A stretch of DNA of 64,000 nucleotides from Occultella glacieicola (GCF_004353825.1 NZ_SMNA01000009.1:141652-205651); one strand, 5' to 3'. Numbered from the stretch's first letter, positions 14,620 to 23,814 are shown. Notes: generated by a model not told the origin, from the letters alone. Made by a program: numbers and translations.

Positions 14620-17295
14620 GTGAGTGAGAACGTGCGACCCAGGCTCCTGCTCATCGACGGGCACTCGATGGCGTACCGCGCCTTCTTCGCCCTGCCCGTG
14701 GAGAACTTCTCCACCTCCACTGGGCAGGCGACGAACGCGGTATACGGGTTCACCTCGATGCTGATCAACCTGCTCCGGGACGAGGACCCGACGCACGTGG
14801 CTGTCGCGTTCGACGTGTCGAGCCAGACGTTCCGCAAGGAGACCTACGCCGAGTACAAGGGCACCCGCAGCGAGACCCCGCAGGAGTTCCGCGGGCAGAT
14901 CCCGCTGATCGAGGAGGTCCTGGCCGCGCTCGCGATCCCGACCCTCGGCAAGGAGGGCTTCGAGGCGGACGACATCCTTGCGACCCTCTCCACCCAGGCC
15001 AGCGCCGCCGGGCTGGACGTGCTCATCTGTTCCGGGGACCGGGACACCTTCCAGCTCGTCGGGGACGCGGTCACCGTGCTCTACCCGCGCAAGGGCGTCT
15101 CCGACCTGGTCCGGATGACCGCGGAGGCGGTCACCGAGAAGTACGGCGTCACGCCCGCGGAGTACTCCGACCTGGCCGCGCTGGTCGGCGAGTCCAGCGA
15201 CAACCTGCCCGGGATCCCGGGTGTCGGCCCGAAGACGGCCGCGAAGTGGATCAACACCCACGGCGGTCTCCAGGGCATCATCGCGAACGCCCCGGCGATC
15301 AGCGGCAAGGCCGGGGAGAACCTGCGCGCCCACCTGGACCAGGTGATCCTGAACCGGCAGCTCAACCAGTTGCTGCTCGACATGGAACTGCCGCTCGGGG
15401 TCGACGACCTGAGCCGGCGTCCGTTCGAACGCGAACAGGTCCATCAGGTCTTCGATGCGCTGGAGTTCCGGGTGCTCCGGGACCGGTTGTTCGAGATGAC
15501 CCCGCAGGACGCCGAGACGGTGGCGGCGCAGGGGTTCGAGCTGGACATCAGCGCCCTGACGCCCGGTGGGCTGCCGGACTGGCTGGCCGCGCGGGCCGGG
15601 GCCGAGGTCGGCCTGGACGTGCGTGGCTCGGCGGCCCAGGGCACCGGCGACGCGTGGGGCCTGGCGCTGGCCGCCGACGGCGGAACCGCCCTCACGATCG
15701 ACCTCGCCGACATCTCGGTCGAGGACGAGACCGCGCTGGCCGCCTGGCTCGCGGACCCGGCGGCGCCGAAGGTGGTCCACGAGGCCAAGACCGCGTGGCA
15801 CAGCCTGGACGGTCGCGGACTGGTCCTGGACGGGGTCACGTTCGACACCGCGATCGGCGCCTACCTGTGCCACCCCGACCAGCGCAGCTTCACGCTCGCC
15901 GACCTGTCCGTGCGATACCTGCACCGGGAACTGCGCTCCGGCGAGGACGACTCCGGTCAGCAGATGCTCGTCCTGGACGGCCCGGCCGAGGACGAGATCG
16001 GCGCCGTCCGGGCCGCCGCGGTCCTCGATCTCGCCGCAGCCCTGCGCTCCGACCTCGCGGACCGGGGTGCCGCGGCGCTGCTCACCGAACTCGAACTGCC
16101 CGTGGCCGCGGTCCTCGCCGAGATGGAGAAGGCCGGGATCGCCGCCGACGTGGACTACCTCACCACGCTCGAGCGCCAGTTCGGTGACGCCGTCACCGAC
16201 GCGGCGACGAAGGCGTACGAGGTCATCGGCCGAGAGGTGAACCTCTCCTCCCCGAAGCAGCTGCAGGAGGTCCTCTTCGACGAGCTCGCGATGCCGAAGA
16301 CCCGCAAGACGAAGACCGGGTACACCACCGACGCGGACGCGCTCGCGGACCTGTACGTCAAGACCGAGCACCCGTTCCTCGAGCACCTGTTGGCCCACCG
16401 GGACCAGATCCGGCTCCGTCAGACCGTCGAGGGCCTGCTCCGGACCGTGGCCCCGGACGGGCGGATCCACACGACGTACTCGCAGACGATCGCGGCCACC
16501 GGCCGGCTGTCGTCGGCGGACCCGAACCTGCAGAACATCCCGATCCGCACCGAGGAGGGCACCCGGATCAGGGCCGCGTTCGTGGTCGGCTCCGGCTACG
16601 AGACGCTGCTCACCGCCGACTACTCGCAGATCGAGATGCGGATCATGGCGCACCTGTCCGGGGACGCCGGCCTCATCGAGGCGTTCCGGTCGGGGGAGGA
16701 CCTGCACTCGTTCGTCGGGTCCCGGGTCTTCGAGGTGGAGCCGGAGGATGTCACCGCTGCGATGCGTTCGAAGATCAAGGCGATGTCCTACGGGCTCGCC
16801 TACGGACTGTCGGCGTTCGGGCTGTCGAAGCAGCTCAAGATCGAGACCTCCGAGGCGCGCACCCTCATGGACGGCTACTTCGAGCGCTTCGGCGGCGTTC
16901 GCGACTACCTCGCGTCGGTGGTCGCCCAGGCCCGGACCACCGGGTACACCGAGACGATCCTCGGCCGGCGGCGCTACCTGCCGGACCTCACCTCGGACAA
17001 CCGGCAGCGCCGGGAGATGGCCGAGCGGATGGCCCTGAACGCCCCGATCCAGGGCAGCGCGGCGGACATCATCAAGGTCGCGATGATCGGTGTGGACCGG
17101 GCCCTGCGGGAGCAGGGGCTGAGGAGCCGGCTGCTGCTGCAGGTGCACGACGAGCTGGTGGTCGAGGTCGCGCCCGGCGAGGACGCCGCCGCCGAGGCGG
17201 TGCTGCGCGAGCAGATGGCTGCCGCCGCGGACCTCGAGGTGCCGCTGGACGTGTCCGTCGGGACCGGGGCGAGCTGGCGCGACGCCGGGCACTGA
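14620..17295 (+). CDS. polA: DNA polymerase I
   Basis: The 891-residue enzyme has a 5'-3' exonuclease domain (LLLIDGHSMAYRAFFALPV, AFDVSSQTFRKE, GFEADDILATL, ICSGDRDTFQLV; about residues 1-300), a vestigial 3'-5' exonuclease domain and a family A polymerase domain. Polymerase motif A is LLTADYSQIEMRIMAHLSGD, motif B is KAMSYGLAYGLSAFGLS and motif C is LLLQVHDELVVEV. In the middle domain the usual D-x-E metal site reads VGLDVRG, so proofreading is probably absent, as in other actinobacterial PolA. The GTG at 14620 is preferred to an upstream ATG that lies inside the thioesterase gene. It fills gaps in excision repair and replaces RNA primers. Confidence 0.95.
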   Translation: MSENVRPRLLLIDGHSMAYRAFFALPVENFSTSTGQATNAVYGFTSMLINLLRDEDPTHVAVAFDVSSQTFRKETYAEYKGTRSETPQEFRGQIPLIEEVLAALAIPTLGKEGFEADDILATLSTQASAAGLDVLICSGDRDTFQLVGDAVTVLYPRKGVSDLVRMTAEAVTEKYGVTPAEYSDLAALVGESSDNLPGIPGVGPKTAAKWINTHGGLQGIIANAPAISGKAGENLRAHLDQVILNRQLNQLLLDMELPLGVDDLSRRPFEREQVHQVFDALEFRVLRDRLFEMTPQDAETVAAQGFELDISALTPGGLPDWLAARAGAEVGLDVRGSAAQGTGDAWGLALAADGGTALTIDLADISVEDETALAAWLADPAAPKVVHEAKTAWHSLDGRGLVLDGVTFDTAIGAYLCHPDQRSFTLADLSVRYLHRELRSGEDDSGQQMLVLDGPAEDEIGAVRAAAVLDLAAALRSDLADRGAAALLTELELPVAAVLAEMEKAGIAADVDYLTTLERQFGDAVTDAATKAYEVIGREVNLSSPKQLQEVLFDELAMPKTRKTKTGYTTDADALADLYVKTEHPFLEHLLAHRDQIRLRQTVEGLLRTVAPDGRIHTTYSQTIAATGRLSSADPNLQNIPIRTEEGTRIRAAFVVGSGYETLLTADYSQIEMRIMAHLSGDAGLIEAFRSGEDLHSFVGSRVFEVEPEDVTAAMRSKIKAMSYGLAYGLSAFGLSKQLKIETSEARTLMDGYFERFGGVRDYLASVVAQARTTGYTETILGRRRYLPDLTSDNRQRREMAERMALNAPIQGSAADIIKVAMIGVDRALREQGLRSRLLLQVHDELVVEVAPGEDAAAEAVLREQMAAAADLEVPLDVSVGTGASWRDAGH

Positions 17296-17303
17296 GCCCG
17301 GCG
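17283..17303 (+). terminator. Terminator of polA overlapping its stop codon
   Basis: An 8-pair stem (CGCCGGGC with GCCCGGCG) and a 5-base loop contain the polA stop codon. Confidence 0.6.
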
Positions 17304-17321
17304 CGGCCGAGTTGCGGCCGA

Positions 17322-17352
17322 CAGCAGGGGCTCAGCAGGGGCTCAGCAGGGA
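17322..17352. repeat. Short 11-base tandem repeat
   Basis: CAGCAGGGGCT occurs twice in full and a third time in part, head to tail, between polA and the methyltransferase gene. Its function is unknown and copy number may vary between strains. Confidence 0.6.
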
Positions 17353-17363
17353 CGCCCCAGGAC

Positions 17364-18194
17364 TCAGCCGGCCAGCCGGGCCCGCAGGATCACGGTCCCG
17401 GGCAGCAGCGCGCCGCGCTCGGGACCCCAGCCGCCCCACACGTTCGGATTGTCCGGGGGCCACTCCGGCTCGATGAGGTCGTCGATCACGAACCCGGCCC
17501 CGACGACGTCACGCACGTGGTCGCCGAGGGTCCGGTGGTACTCGGCGTACAGCGGGTTCCCCGCGTCGTCGGTCTCGACGTAGGGCGTCCGGTCGAAGTA
17601 GGACCGGACCGCGGTCAGCCCGCCGGCGCTCGGGTCGTCCGGGAACGCCCACCGGAGCGGATGGGTCACCGAGAACACCCACGACCCGCCCGGCCGCAGC
17701 ACCCGGGCCGCCTCGGCGTGCACCCGGCCGGCGTCCGGCACGAACGGCAGCGCCCCGAACGCGGTGAACACCACGTCGAAGGAGTCGTCGGCGAACGGCA
17801 GGTCGCGGGCGTCGGCCAGCACCGTCGGCACCCTGATCCCGGTCGCGGCGTCCAGGTCCGCCGCGGCGGAGAGCATCCCCGCGGCGACATCCGTGGCGAC
17901 CACGTTCGTCACCCCGCGCGAGCGCAACCAACGCGAGCACTGGGCCGCCCCCGCGCCGACCTCCAGTACCGAGCGGGAGGCGAGTTCCGCCGTCGGGCCC
18001 AGCAACCCGGCCCGCTCCTCACGCAAACCCTCCGGGCACCAGCAGAAGTCGGCCGCACCGAGGAACGCACCGTGTTCGTCGAGGTACTCGACCGCGCCCT
18101 CGCTCCACCAGGCGGCGTTCGCGCTCGCGGCCCGGCCGCCGTCGACCGGCTCGTACCCGGCCCGCGCCAGCGGGCCTCGGTGATCGGCGCCCAT
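17364..18194 (-). CDS. Class I SAM-dependent methyltransferase
   Basis: The 276-residue protein has SAM motif I VLEVGAGAAQCSRWL, motif II VVATDVAAGML, the LADARDLPFADDSFDVVFTA stretch and the post-motif VLRPGGSWVFSVTHPLRWAF. This set is that of methyltransferase family 11 (UbiE/Coq5-like, small-molecule). The N-terminal region with NAAWWSEGAVEYLDEHG is typical of an actinobacterial subfamily of unknown substrate. No neighbouring biosynthetic genes suggest one. Confidence 0.85.
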   Translation of the reverse strand: MGADHRGPLARAGYEPVDGGRAASANAAWWSEGAVEYLDEHGAFLGAADFCWCPEGLREERAGLLGPTAELASRSVLEVGAGAAQCSRWLRSRGVTNVVATDVAAGMLSAAADLDAATGIRVPTVLADARDLPFADDSFDVVFTAFGALPFVPDAGRVHAEAARVLRPGGSWVFSVTHPLRWAFPDDPSAGGLTAVRSYFDRTPYVETDDAGNPLYAEYHRTLGDHVRDVVGAGFVIDDLIEPEWPPDNPNVWGGWGPERGALLPGTVILRARLAG

Positions 18195-18250
18195 CGGTCC
18201 TCCGCTCGCAGGGTCGGCGCCAGCCTAGGGGCGAACCGGGCGGCGACGGG

Positions 18251-18266
18251 GTGTCGGAGCCGACAC
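18251..18266. promoter_or_regulatory. Palindrome in the rpsA upstream region
   Basis: GTGTCGG-AG-CCGACAC is a perfect 7-2-7 inverted repeat, 192 bases before rpsA and 57 bases before the divergent methyltransferase start. A -10-like TAGACT for rpsA follows at 18299-18304. It could be an operator or part of a leader hairpin. Confidence 0.35.
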
Positions 18267-18442
18267 CGGGCGTGGTAGCGATGCCTGGCCGGACACGATA
18301 GACTCGTACACGGTTTTTCGTGCCCTCCTGCGCCGTCCGGCCGATCGGTACCCGATCACCGCCGGAGCACCCGGTTCGCGGGGGTTACGCGTGCCACCAT
18401 CCCTGTCCGTACTATTCCTGTCCAATCGGAGTCCAACACTCT

Positions 18443-19936
18443 ATGACTATCACCACCCCCGCCACGACGAAGGCCCCGCAGGTTGCGGTCAACGACATCG
18501 GCTCGGAAGAGGACTTCCTCGCAGCCGTCGACGCGACCATCAAGTACTTCAACGACGGAGACATCGTCGAGGGCACTGTCGTCAAGGTCGACCGGGACGA
18601 GGTTCTCCTCGACATCGGTTACAAGACCGAAGGCGTCATCCTCTCCCGCGAGCTCTCCATCAAGCACGACGTCGACCCCGACGAGGTCGTCTCCGTGGGC
18701 GAGCGCGTCGAGGCCCTCGTCCTCCAGAAGGAGGACAAGGAGGGTCGTCTGCTCCTGTCCAAGAAGCGCGCGCAGTACGAGCGGGCGTGGGGGACCATCG
18801 AGAAGATCAAGGAGGAGGACGGCGTCGTCACCGGCACCGTCATCGAGGTCGTCAAGGGCGGCCTCATCCTCGACATCGGCCTGCGCGGCTTCCTGCCCGC
18901 CTCCCTCGTGGAGATGCGCCGGGTCCGCGACCTCCAGCCGTACATCGGCCAGGAGATCGAGGCCAAGATCATCGAGCTCGACAAGAACCGCAACAACGTG
19001 GTCCTGTCCCGCCGTGCCTGGCTCGAGCAGACCCAGTCCGAGGTCCGGTCCACCTTCCTGCAGACCCTGCAGAAGGGCCAGGTCCGCCCCGGTGTGGTCT
19101 CCTCCATCGTCAACTTCGGTGCGTTCGTGGACCTCGGCGGCGTCGACGGTCTGGTGCACGTCTCCGAGCTGTCCTGGAAGCACATCGACCACCCGAACGA
19201 GATCGTGGAGGTCGGCCAGGAGGTCACCGTCGAGGTCCTCGACGTCGACTTCGACCGCGAGCGGGTCTCCCTGTCGCTGAAGGCGACCCAGGAGGACCCG
19301 TGGCAGGCCTTCGCCCGCACCCACGCCATCGGGCAGGTCGTGCCGGGTAAGGTCACCAAGCTCGTTCCGTTCGGCGCGTTCGTGCGCGTCGAGGACGGCA
19401 TCGAGGGCCTCGTGCACATCTCCGAGCTGGCCCAGCGCCACGTGGAGCTGCCGGAGCAGGTCGCGAAGGTCGACGACGAGGTGTTCGTCAAGGTCATCGA
19501 CATCGACCTCGAGCGTCGCCGGATCTCGCTGTCCCTCAAGCAGGCCAACGACGGCGTCGACCCGAACAGCGACGACTTCGACCCGTCGATGTACGGCATG
19601 GCCGCGGAGTACGACGAGCAGGGCAACTACAAGTACCCGGAGGGCTTCGACCCGGAGACCAACGAGTGGCTCGAGGGCTTTGACACCCAGCGCGAGGCAT
19701 GGGAGGCGCAGTACGCGCAGGCCCAGGCTCGCTGGGAGGCCCACAAGCAGCAGGTCGCGGCGGCCATCGAGGCCGACGCCGACCCGGGCACCTCGTCCTC
19801 CAGCTCCTCCTCCTCCTCGGACTCGGGCTCCGGCTCGGACTCCTCGTCCTACAGCTCGGCTCCGGTCGAGGCGGCCGGCACGCTGGCCTCCGACGAGGCG
19901 CTCGCCGCGCTGCGCGAGAAGCTGACCGGCGGCTGA
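18443..19936 (+). CDS. rpsA: 30S ribosomal protein S1
   Basis: The 497-residue protein has four S1 RNA-binding repeats. They start near GDIVEGTVVKVDRDEVLLDI, GVVTGTVIEVVKGGLILDI, GQVRPGVVSSIVNFGAFVDL and GQVVPGKVTKLVPFGAFVRV, and each closes with a variant of RISLSLK. The third and fourth repeats, with NFGAFVDLGGVDGLVHVSEL, are closest to the consensus. The C-terminal 120 residues are acidic and then serine-rich, with a run of nine serines, which is usual in actinobacteria. S1 helps mRNA bind the 30S subunit. The ATG at 18443 is the family's usual start; a longer upstream extension in the same frame is not conserved in character. Confidence 0.95.
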   Translation: MTITTPATTKAPQVAVNDIGSEEDFLAAVDATIKYFNDGDIVEGTVVKVDRDEVLLDIGYKTEGVILSRELSIKHDVDPDEVVSVGERVEALVLQKEDKEGRLLLSKKRAQYERAWGTIEKIKEEDGVVTGTVIEVVKGGLILDIGLRGFLPASLVEMRRVRDLQPYIGQEIEAKIIELDKNRNNVVLSRRAWLEQTQSEVRSTFLQTLQKGQVRPGVVSSIVNFGAFVDLGGVDGLVHVSELSWKHIDHPNEIVEVGQEVTVEVLDVDFDRERVSLSLKATQEDPWQAFARTHAIGQVVPGKVTKLVPFGAFVRVEDGIEGLVHISELAQRHVELPEQVAKVDDEVFVKVIDIDLERRRISLSLKQANDGVDPNSDDFDPSMYGMAAEYDEQGNYKYPEGFDPETNEWLEGFDTQREAWEAQYAQAQARWEAHKQQVAAAIEADADPGTSSSSSSSSSDSGSGSDSSSYSSAPVEAAGTLASDEALAALREKLTGG

Positions 19937-19957
19937 TCCAGCCCCACCGCAGTACCA

Positions 19958-19995
19958 CGACGGCCCGCCGCCCCTCGAGGGGCGGCGGGCCGTCG
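19958..19995. terminator. Terminator of rpsA
   Basis: This is a 38-base perfect palindrome (19 + 19) 21 bases after the rpsA stop, before the pcp promoter. Confidence 0.85.
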
Positions 19996-20020
19996 CCGTA
20001 TCCTTCTGCGATCCACTGCG

Positions 20021-20026
20021 TATCCT
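20021..20026 (+). promoter_or_regulatory. -10 element of pcp
   Basis: TATCCT lies 6 bases before the GTG start of pcp. No ribosome binding site is present. Confidence 0.45.
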
Positions 20027-20032
20027 CTGTTC

Positions 20033-20656
20033 GTGCCCACCGTGCTCCTGACCGGATTCGAGCCGTTCGACGGCGCCACCGCCAACCCCTCGATCGACGC
20101 GGCCCGGATCGTGGCGCGTGACTGGGACCGCCCGGAGCGGCTGGTGGTGGCGGAGCTGCCGGTCGCCTACGCGCGGATGGGCGTCGACCTGGACGACCTC
20201 ATCACCGAGCACCAGCCGGGCGTCGTGATCGGCGTCGGCCTGGCGCCCGGCCGGAACCGGGTCAGCCTCGAGCGGCTCGCCGTGAACCTGCGCGATGCCA
20301 GGATCCCGGACAACGACGGCGCCCAGCCTGCCGAGGGACCGGTCCTGGACGGGCAACCGACCGCCCTGTTCACGTCGCTGCCGGTGAAGGCCACCCGGGC
20401 ACGGCTCGCGGAGGCGGGCGTCGAGGTGGACCTGTCCATGACGGCGGGCACGTTCGTCTGCAACGCGATGTTCTTCCGGGCCGCGGCGTGGGCCTGCGGC
20501 GGCCCCGGCCGGCGGGCCGGTTTCGTGCACGTGCCGATGCCCGACGGCGTCGGCTCGCCCGATCTGGCGACGCTCGCCCGGGCGGTGCGCGTCAGCGTCG
20601 ACGCCGCCCTCGACGTCGAGGCCGACCTGCGGATCGCCGACGGCGCCACCGACTGA
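20033..20656 (+). CDS. pcp: Pyroglutamyl-peptidase I
   Basis: The 207-residue protein belongs to the C15 cysteine peptidase family. It opens with VLLTGFEPFDGATANPS. The catalytic triad is visible as E in RNRVSLERLAVNL, C in MTAGTFVCNAMFF and H in RAGFVHVPM. It removes N-terminal pyroglutamate from peptides in the cytosol. Length and motif spacing are as usual. The GTG start follows a -10 hexamer directly, indicating a leaderless message. Confidence 0.92.
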   Translation: MPTVLLTGFEPFDGATANPSIDAARIVARDWDRPERLVVAELPVAYARMGVDLDDLITEHQPGVVIGVGLAPGRNRVSLERLAVNLRDARIPDNDGAQPAEGPVLDGQPTALFTSLPVKATRARLAEAGVEVDLSMTAGTFVCNAMFFRAAAWACGGPGRRAGFVHVPMPDGVGSPDLATLARAVRVSVDAALDVEADLRIADGATD

Positions 20657-20675
20657 GCGCGGGCGGCCGACCTCA

Positions 20676-20681
20676 TAGGGT
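20676..20681 (+). promoter_or_regulatory. -10 element of coaE
   Basis: TAGGGT lies 6 bases before the GTG start of coaE, with the same hexamer and arrangement as polA. Confidence 0.45.
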
Positions 20682-20687
20682 GGTGCC

Positions 20688-21893
20688 GTGCTCCACATCG
20701 GCCTCACCGGCGGGATCGCCGCCGGCAAATCCACGATCGCCGCGGCCCTGGTCGACCTGGGCGGTCATCTGATCGACGCGGACGTGATCGCCCGTGAGGT
20801 CGTCGAACCGGGTACCCCGGGCCTGCGCGAGGTGGTCGAGGCGTTCGGCGACGACGTGCTCACCCCCGACGGCGCGCTCGACCGGCCGGCGCTCGGCCGG
20901 CTGGTGTTCGGCGACGACCACGCCCTGGCCCGCCTGAACGCGATCGTGCACCCCCTCGTCGGCGAGCTGACCAGGGCCCGGGTGGGGGCGCTGCCGCCCG
21001 ACGCGATCGTGGTCCACGACGTCCCGCTCATCGTGGAGAACGGCCTCGCTGCCGACTACCACCTGGTCCTGGTGGTGGGTGCTTCCGAGCAGGTGCGCCT
21101 GGAGCGGCTGGTCACCGATCGCGCCATGACGGCCGGTGACGCCCGGGCGCGCATCGCGGCTCAGGCCGACGACGAGGCCCGGCGCCGGGTCGCCGACGTC
21201 TGGATCGACAACGAACGGCGCCCGGACGAGGTGCGCGCCGCCGTCGGGCGGTTGTGGCAGGAGCGGATCGCACCGTACGCCCGCAACGTCGAGGCGAGGG
21301 CCGTGGCAGACCGACCCGGGCCGCCACGGCTGCTCGAACCGCCCGGACCGCCGCGGACCTGGCCTGCGCAGGCGGACCGGATCCTCGCCCGGTTGCGCCG
21401 CGCCGGCGGGGACCGGATCCGCTCGGCGGAGCACATCGGATCCACAGCCGTGCCGGGGCTGGTCGCCAAGGACGTACTCGACCTCCAACTCGGTGTGGAC
21501 ACCCTTGCGGACGCGGACCGGATCGCCGATGCGCTCGGCCGGGCCGGGTTCCCCGTACGGGCGGGGGAGTGGGTCGACACCCCGAAGCCGAACGATCCCG
21601 ATCCGCGTCGGTGGGACAAGCGGCTGCACGGCAACGCCGATCCGCACCGGGCGGTGAACCTGCATGTGCGGGTGGTGGGCGGACCTGGCTGGACCTACGC
21701 CTTGGCGTTCCGGGACTGGCTCCGAGGCGACGACGACGTACGCGAGGAGTACGCGGCGTTGAAACGGCGCACCGCGAAGGGTGCCGCCGACACCCGGGCC
21801 TACGCGGTCGCGAAGGAGCCCTGGTTCACCGAGGTCTGGCCACGCCTGCAGGAGTGGATCGACGCCGAGGGGTGGCAGCCACCGGCCGCGTGA
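20688..21893 (+). CDS. coaE: Dephospho-CoA kinase fused to a GrpB/UPF0157 domain
   Basis: The N-terminal 200 residues are CoaE: P-loop GLTGGIAAGKST, LIDADVIAREVVEPG, and VPLIVENGLAADYHLVLVV with the family's D-V-P-L-I/L motif. It phosphorylates dephospho-CoA, the last step of CoA synthesis. From about residue 230 a GrpB-like nucleotidyltransferase-fold domain follows (RSAEHIGSTAVPGLVAKDVL DLQ, then NLHVRVVG and FRDWLR). The same fusion is known from mycobacterial CoaE, where the extra domain is thought to help folding or stability. The total length of 401 residues fits that two-domain form. Confidence 0.92.
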   Translation: MLHIGLTGGIAAGKSTIAAALVDLGGHLIDADVIAREVVEPGTPGLREVVEAFGDDVLTPDGALDRPALGRLVFGDDHALARLNAIVHPLVGELTRARVGALPPDAIVVHDVPLIVENGLAADYHLVLVVGASEQVRLERLVTDRAMTAGDARARIAAQADDEARRRVADVWIDNERRPDEVRAAVGRLWQERIAPYARNVEARAVADRPGPPRLLEPPGPPRTWPAQADRILARLRRAGGDRIRSAEHIGSTAVPGLVAKDVLDLQLGVDTLADADRIADALGRAGFPVRAGEWVDTPKPNDPDPRRWDKRLHGNADPHRAVNLHVRVVGGPGWTYALAFRDWLRGDDDVREEYAALKRRTAKGAADTRAYAVAKEPWFTEVWPRLQEWIDAEGWQPPAA

Positions 21894-21903
21894 AGGACGG
21901 ACC

Positions 21904-21943
21904 GGCGCTCCCGTGCCGACCGGTTGCTCGGCACGGGAACGCC
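21904..21943. terminator. Bidirectional terminator between coaE and the exporter permease gene
   Basis: Eleven perfect pairs (TCCCGTGCCGA and complement) plus four more beyond one mismatch, with an 8-base loop, lie between two converging genes. Confidence 0.75.
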
Positions 21944-21949
21944 GCGCGC

Positions 21950-22786
21950 TCAGACCGTCCTGCGGGTGCGGTGGATACCCACCCACAACCCGACGGCGCA
22001 GGTGAGCGCGGCCGCCACCCAACCCCACAGCACCTCGGCGGCTCCGAAGGACCCGCCGAGCAGGGCCCGCTCCGCCTCCACGATGTAGGTCAGCGGGTTG
22101 AACTGCGCCGCGACCTGCATCCAGCTCGGTGCGCTCTCCAGCGGCAGCATCATGCCGGAGAGGATGAGCAGCGGGAACAGGAGCGCCTGCTGCACACCCC
22201 AGAACAGCCACTCCCGGCTCTTCGCGGCCAGCGCCAGCGCCATCGACAGTGCACCCACGCCGATCCCGAACAGGCCGAGCAGGGCCAGGCCGACGAGCAG
22301 GTGCAGTGGGTAGAGATGGAAGCCGAATGGCACGCAGAGCAGCACGATGATCAGCCCCTGCACCACGAGCGGGGCGAACTCCTTGAGTGAGCGCCCGATC
22401 AGGATCGCGGACCGGTTCAGTGGCGTCGCCAGAACCCGCTCGTAGGACCCGGTCATCAGTTCGTACAGCAGGTTCGAGCCGGTCATGGACGTGCCGAACA
22501 GCGAGATCATCACGATCACCCCGGGCACGAACCACTGCAGCGTCTCGGCCGTGGAACCACCGCCACCGCCGAGGCCGCCGACCGCACCGGTCAGCATCGG
22601 CGCGAACAGGCCGAGGAAGACCAGCGGCTGCAGCAACGAGAAGATCAGCGTGAACGGGTCGCGGAAGACGAGCAGGATCTCCCGCACGAACACGGCGCCG
22701 ACGTCGCCGATGAACTTGCGGGCGCCGGTGTGCCGCAGCACCGTGCGGACCTCGCGCTCGGGCTCCTGGGTGAGCGTGGACATCAC
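21950..22786 (-). CDS. ABC-2 type exporter permease
   Basis: The 278-residue protein has six membrane helices, the first near residue 40 and the last near the C-terminus, in the ABC-2 (NodJ/DrrB) arrangement. Landmarks are FVREILLVFRDPFTLIFSLLQ at the first helix and GSYERVLATPLNRSAILIGR before the third. It pairs with the ATPase gene just upstream, whose stop overlaps its start (ATGA). A drug or lipid is the likely substrate, judging from the linked TetR regulator. Confidence 0.88.
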   Translation of the reverse strand: MMSTLTQEPEREVRTVLRHTGARKFIGDVGAVFVREILLVFRDPFTLIFSLLQPLVFLGLFAPMLTGAVGGLGGGGGSTAETLQWFVPGVIVMISLFGTSMTGSNLLYELMTGSYERVLATPLNRSAILIGRSLKEFAPLVVQGLIIVLLCVPFGFHLYPLHLLVGLALLGLFGIGVGALSMALALAAKSREWLFWGVQQALLFPLLILSGMMLPLESAPSWMQVAAQFNPLTYIVEAERALLGGSFGAAEVLWGWVAAALTCAVGLWVGIHRTRRTV

Positions 22787-23751
22787 GCGGCCTCCTCTCG
22801 CAGGCTGCGCCCGGTCAGGTTGAGGAAGACGTCATCGAGGCTGGCCCGCTTGAGGTCCGCCGAGGTGACCGTGTGCCCGGCCAGGCGCAACACCTCGATC
22901 GCGGCCGGCAACCGGTCCGATCCGTGCGCGGTGGCGATCACGGCGACCAGCACCCCGTCCGGCCCCGACTCGGTGCGCACCTCGCCACCGGCCTCGGCGA
23001 GCAGCGCCGTGATCGCCTCGCCGTGGCCCCCGGAGGGGAGGAGGGTCAACGTGATCACATCGTCGGCGTACTCGCGCTTGAGGACCGACGGCGGTGCATC
23101 GGCGATGATCGTGCCGTGGTCGATGACCACCACCCGCTCGGCCATGTTGTCCGCCTCGTCCAGGTAGTGCGTGGTGAGCACGATGGTCATCCCGTAGCGC
23201 CGCCGCATCGCGCCGATGTGCTCCCACAGGTTCGCCCGGCTGTGCGGGTCCAGCCCGGTGGTCGGTTCGTCGAGGAAGAGCAACGGCGGGTGGTTCATCA
23301 GTCCCAACGCCACGTCCAGGCGTCGGCGCTGGCCCCCGGAGAGGCTCTCGACGGTGCGCTTCTCCAGCCCGACGAGCTCGAGTGCTTCGAGCAGGTCGCC
23401 GGTGCGACGTCGGTACTCCTCGACGGGCAGCCCGTAGAACCGGCCCTGGTTGTGCATCTCGTCGAGCACCCGGTAGGAGTAGCCGCCACCATTGCCCTGT
23501 CCGATGTAGCCGATCCGGGCACGCACCTGCGCCGGGTCGACGGTGACGTTCCAGCCGGCCACCTCTGCGGTGCCGGACGTGGGTGCGAGCAGGCTGGTGA
23601 GCATGCGCAGCGTGGTGGACTTTCCCGCCCCGTTCGGGCCGAGGAACGCCACGAGCTCGCCCTCGTGGACGTCGACGTCGATGCTCTTGACCGCTTCGAC
23701 GGTCTCCTTCTTGCGTTGGAAGGTCTTGGTCAGTCCTCGTGCACGGATCAC
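22783..23751 (-). CDS. ABC exporter ATP-binding subunit (DrrA-like)
   Basis: The 322-residue protein has Walker A FLGPNGAGKSTT, a Q-loop region IGYIGQGNGGG, signature SLSGGQRRRLDVALGL, Walker [14 protein letters not shown] and the H-loop LTTHYLDEA. A C-terminal domain ends with SLDDVFLNLTGRSLREE, typical of DrrA-type daunorubicin-resistance ATPases. The GTG at 23751 is chosen because GAAAGGAAG lies upstream and the protein then begins IRARGLTKTF. The operon with the permease diverges from a TetR gene, which probably represses it. Confidence 0.9.
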   Translation of the reverse strand: MIRARGLTKTFQRKKETVEAVKSIDVDVHEGELVAFLGPNGAGKSTTLRMLTSLLAPTSGTAEVAGWNVTVDPAQVRARIGYIGQGNGGGYSYRVLDEMHNQGRFYGLPVEEYRRRTGDLLEALELVGLEKRTVESLSGGQRRRLDVALGLMNHPPLLFLDEPTTGLDPHSRANLWEHIGAMRRRYGMTIVLTTHYLDEADNMAERVVVIDHGTIIADAPPSVLKREYADDVITLTLLPSGGHGEAITALLAEAGGEVRTESGPDGVLVAVIATAHGSDRLPAAIEVLRLAGHTVTSADLKRASLDDVFLNLTGRSLREEAA

Positions 23752-23768
23752 CCGGAAAACTTCCTTTC

Positions 23769-23814
23769 GTACGGTGTACTGAAATTGGGTCACGAACGAT
23801 ACCATACGCTGTAC
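23769..23814. promoter_or_regulatory. Two GTAC-N3-GTAC operator-like sites
   Basis: GTAC-GGT-GTAC at 23769-23779 and the near-copy ATAC-GCT-GTAC at 23804-23814 lie 35 bases apart (start to start) in the 129-base gap between the divergent exporter and TetR genes. Paired palindromic sites in this position are what a TetR-family repressor controlling both genes would need. Confidence 0.55.

Noticed and set aside
13480..17292. Very long open frame on the minus strand
   Set aside because: It mirrors polA and the acetyltransferase codon by codon; its translation is His/Arg/Asp-rich with no domain, as expected for an antisense shadow in high-GC DNA.
18356..20734. Long minus-strand frame over rpsA and pcp
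   Set aside because: It runs through two well-supported plus-strand genes and a perfect terminator palindrome and shows no recognisable domain.
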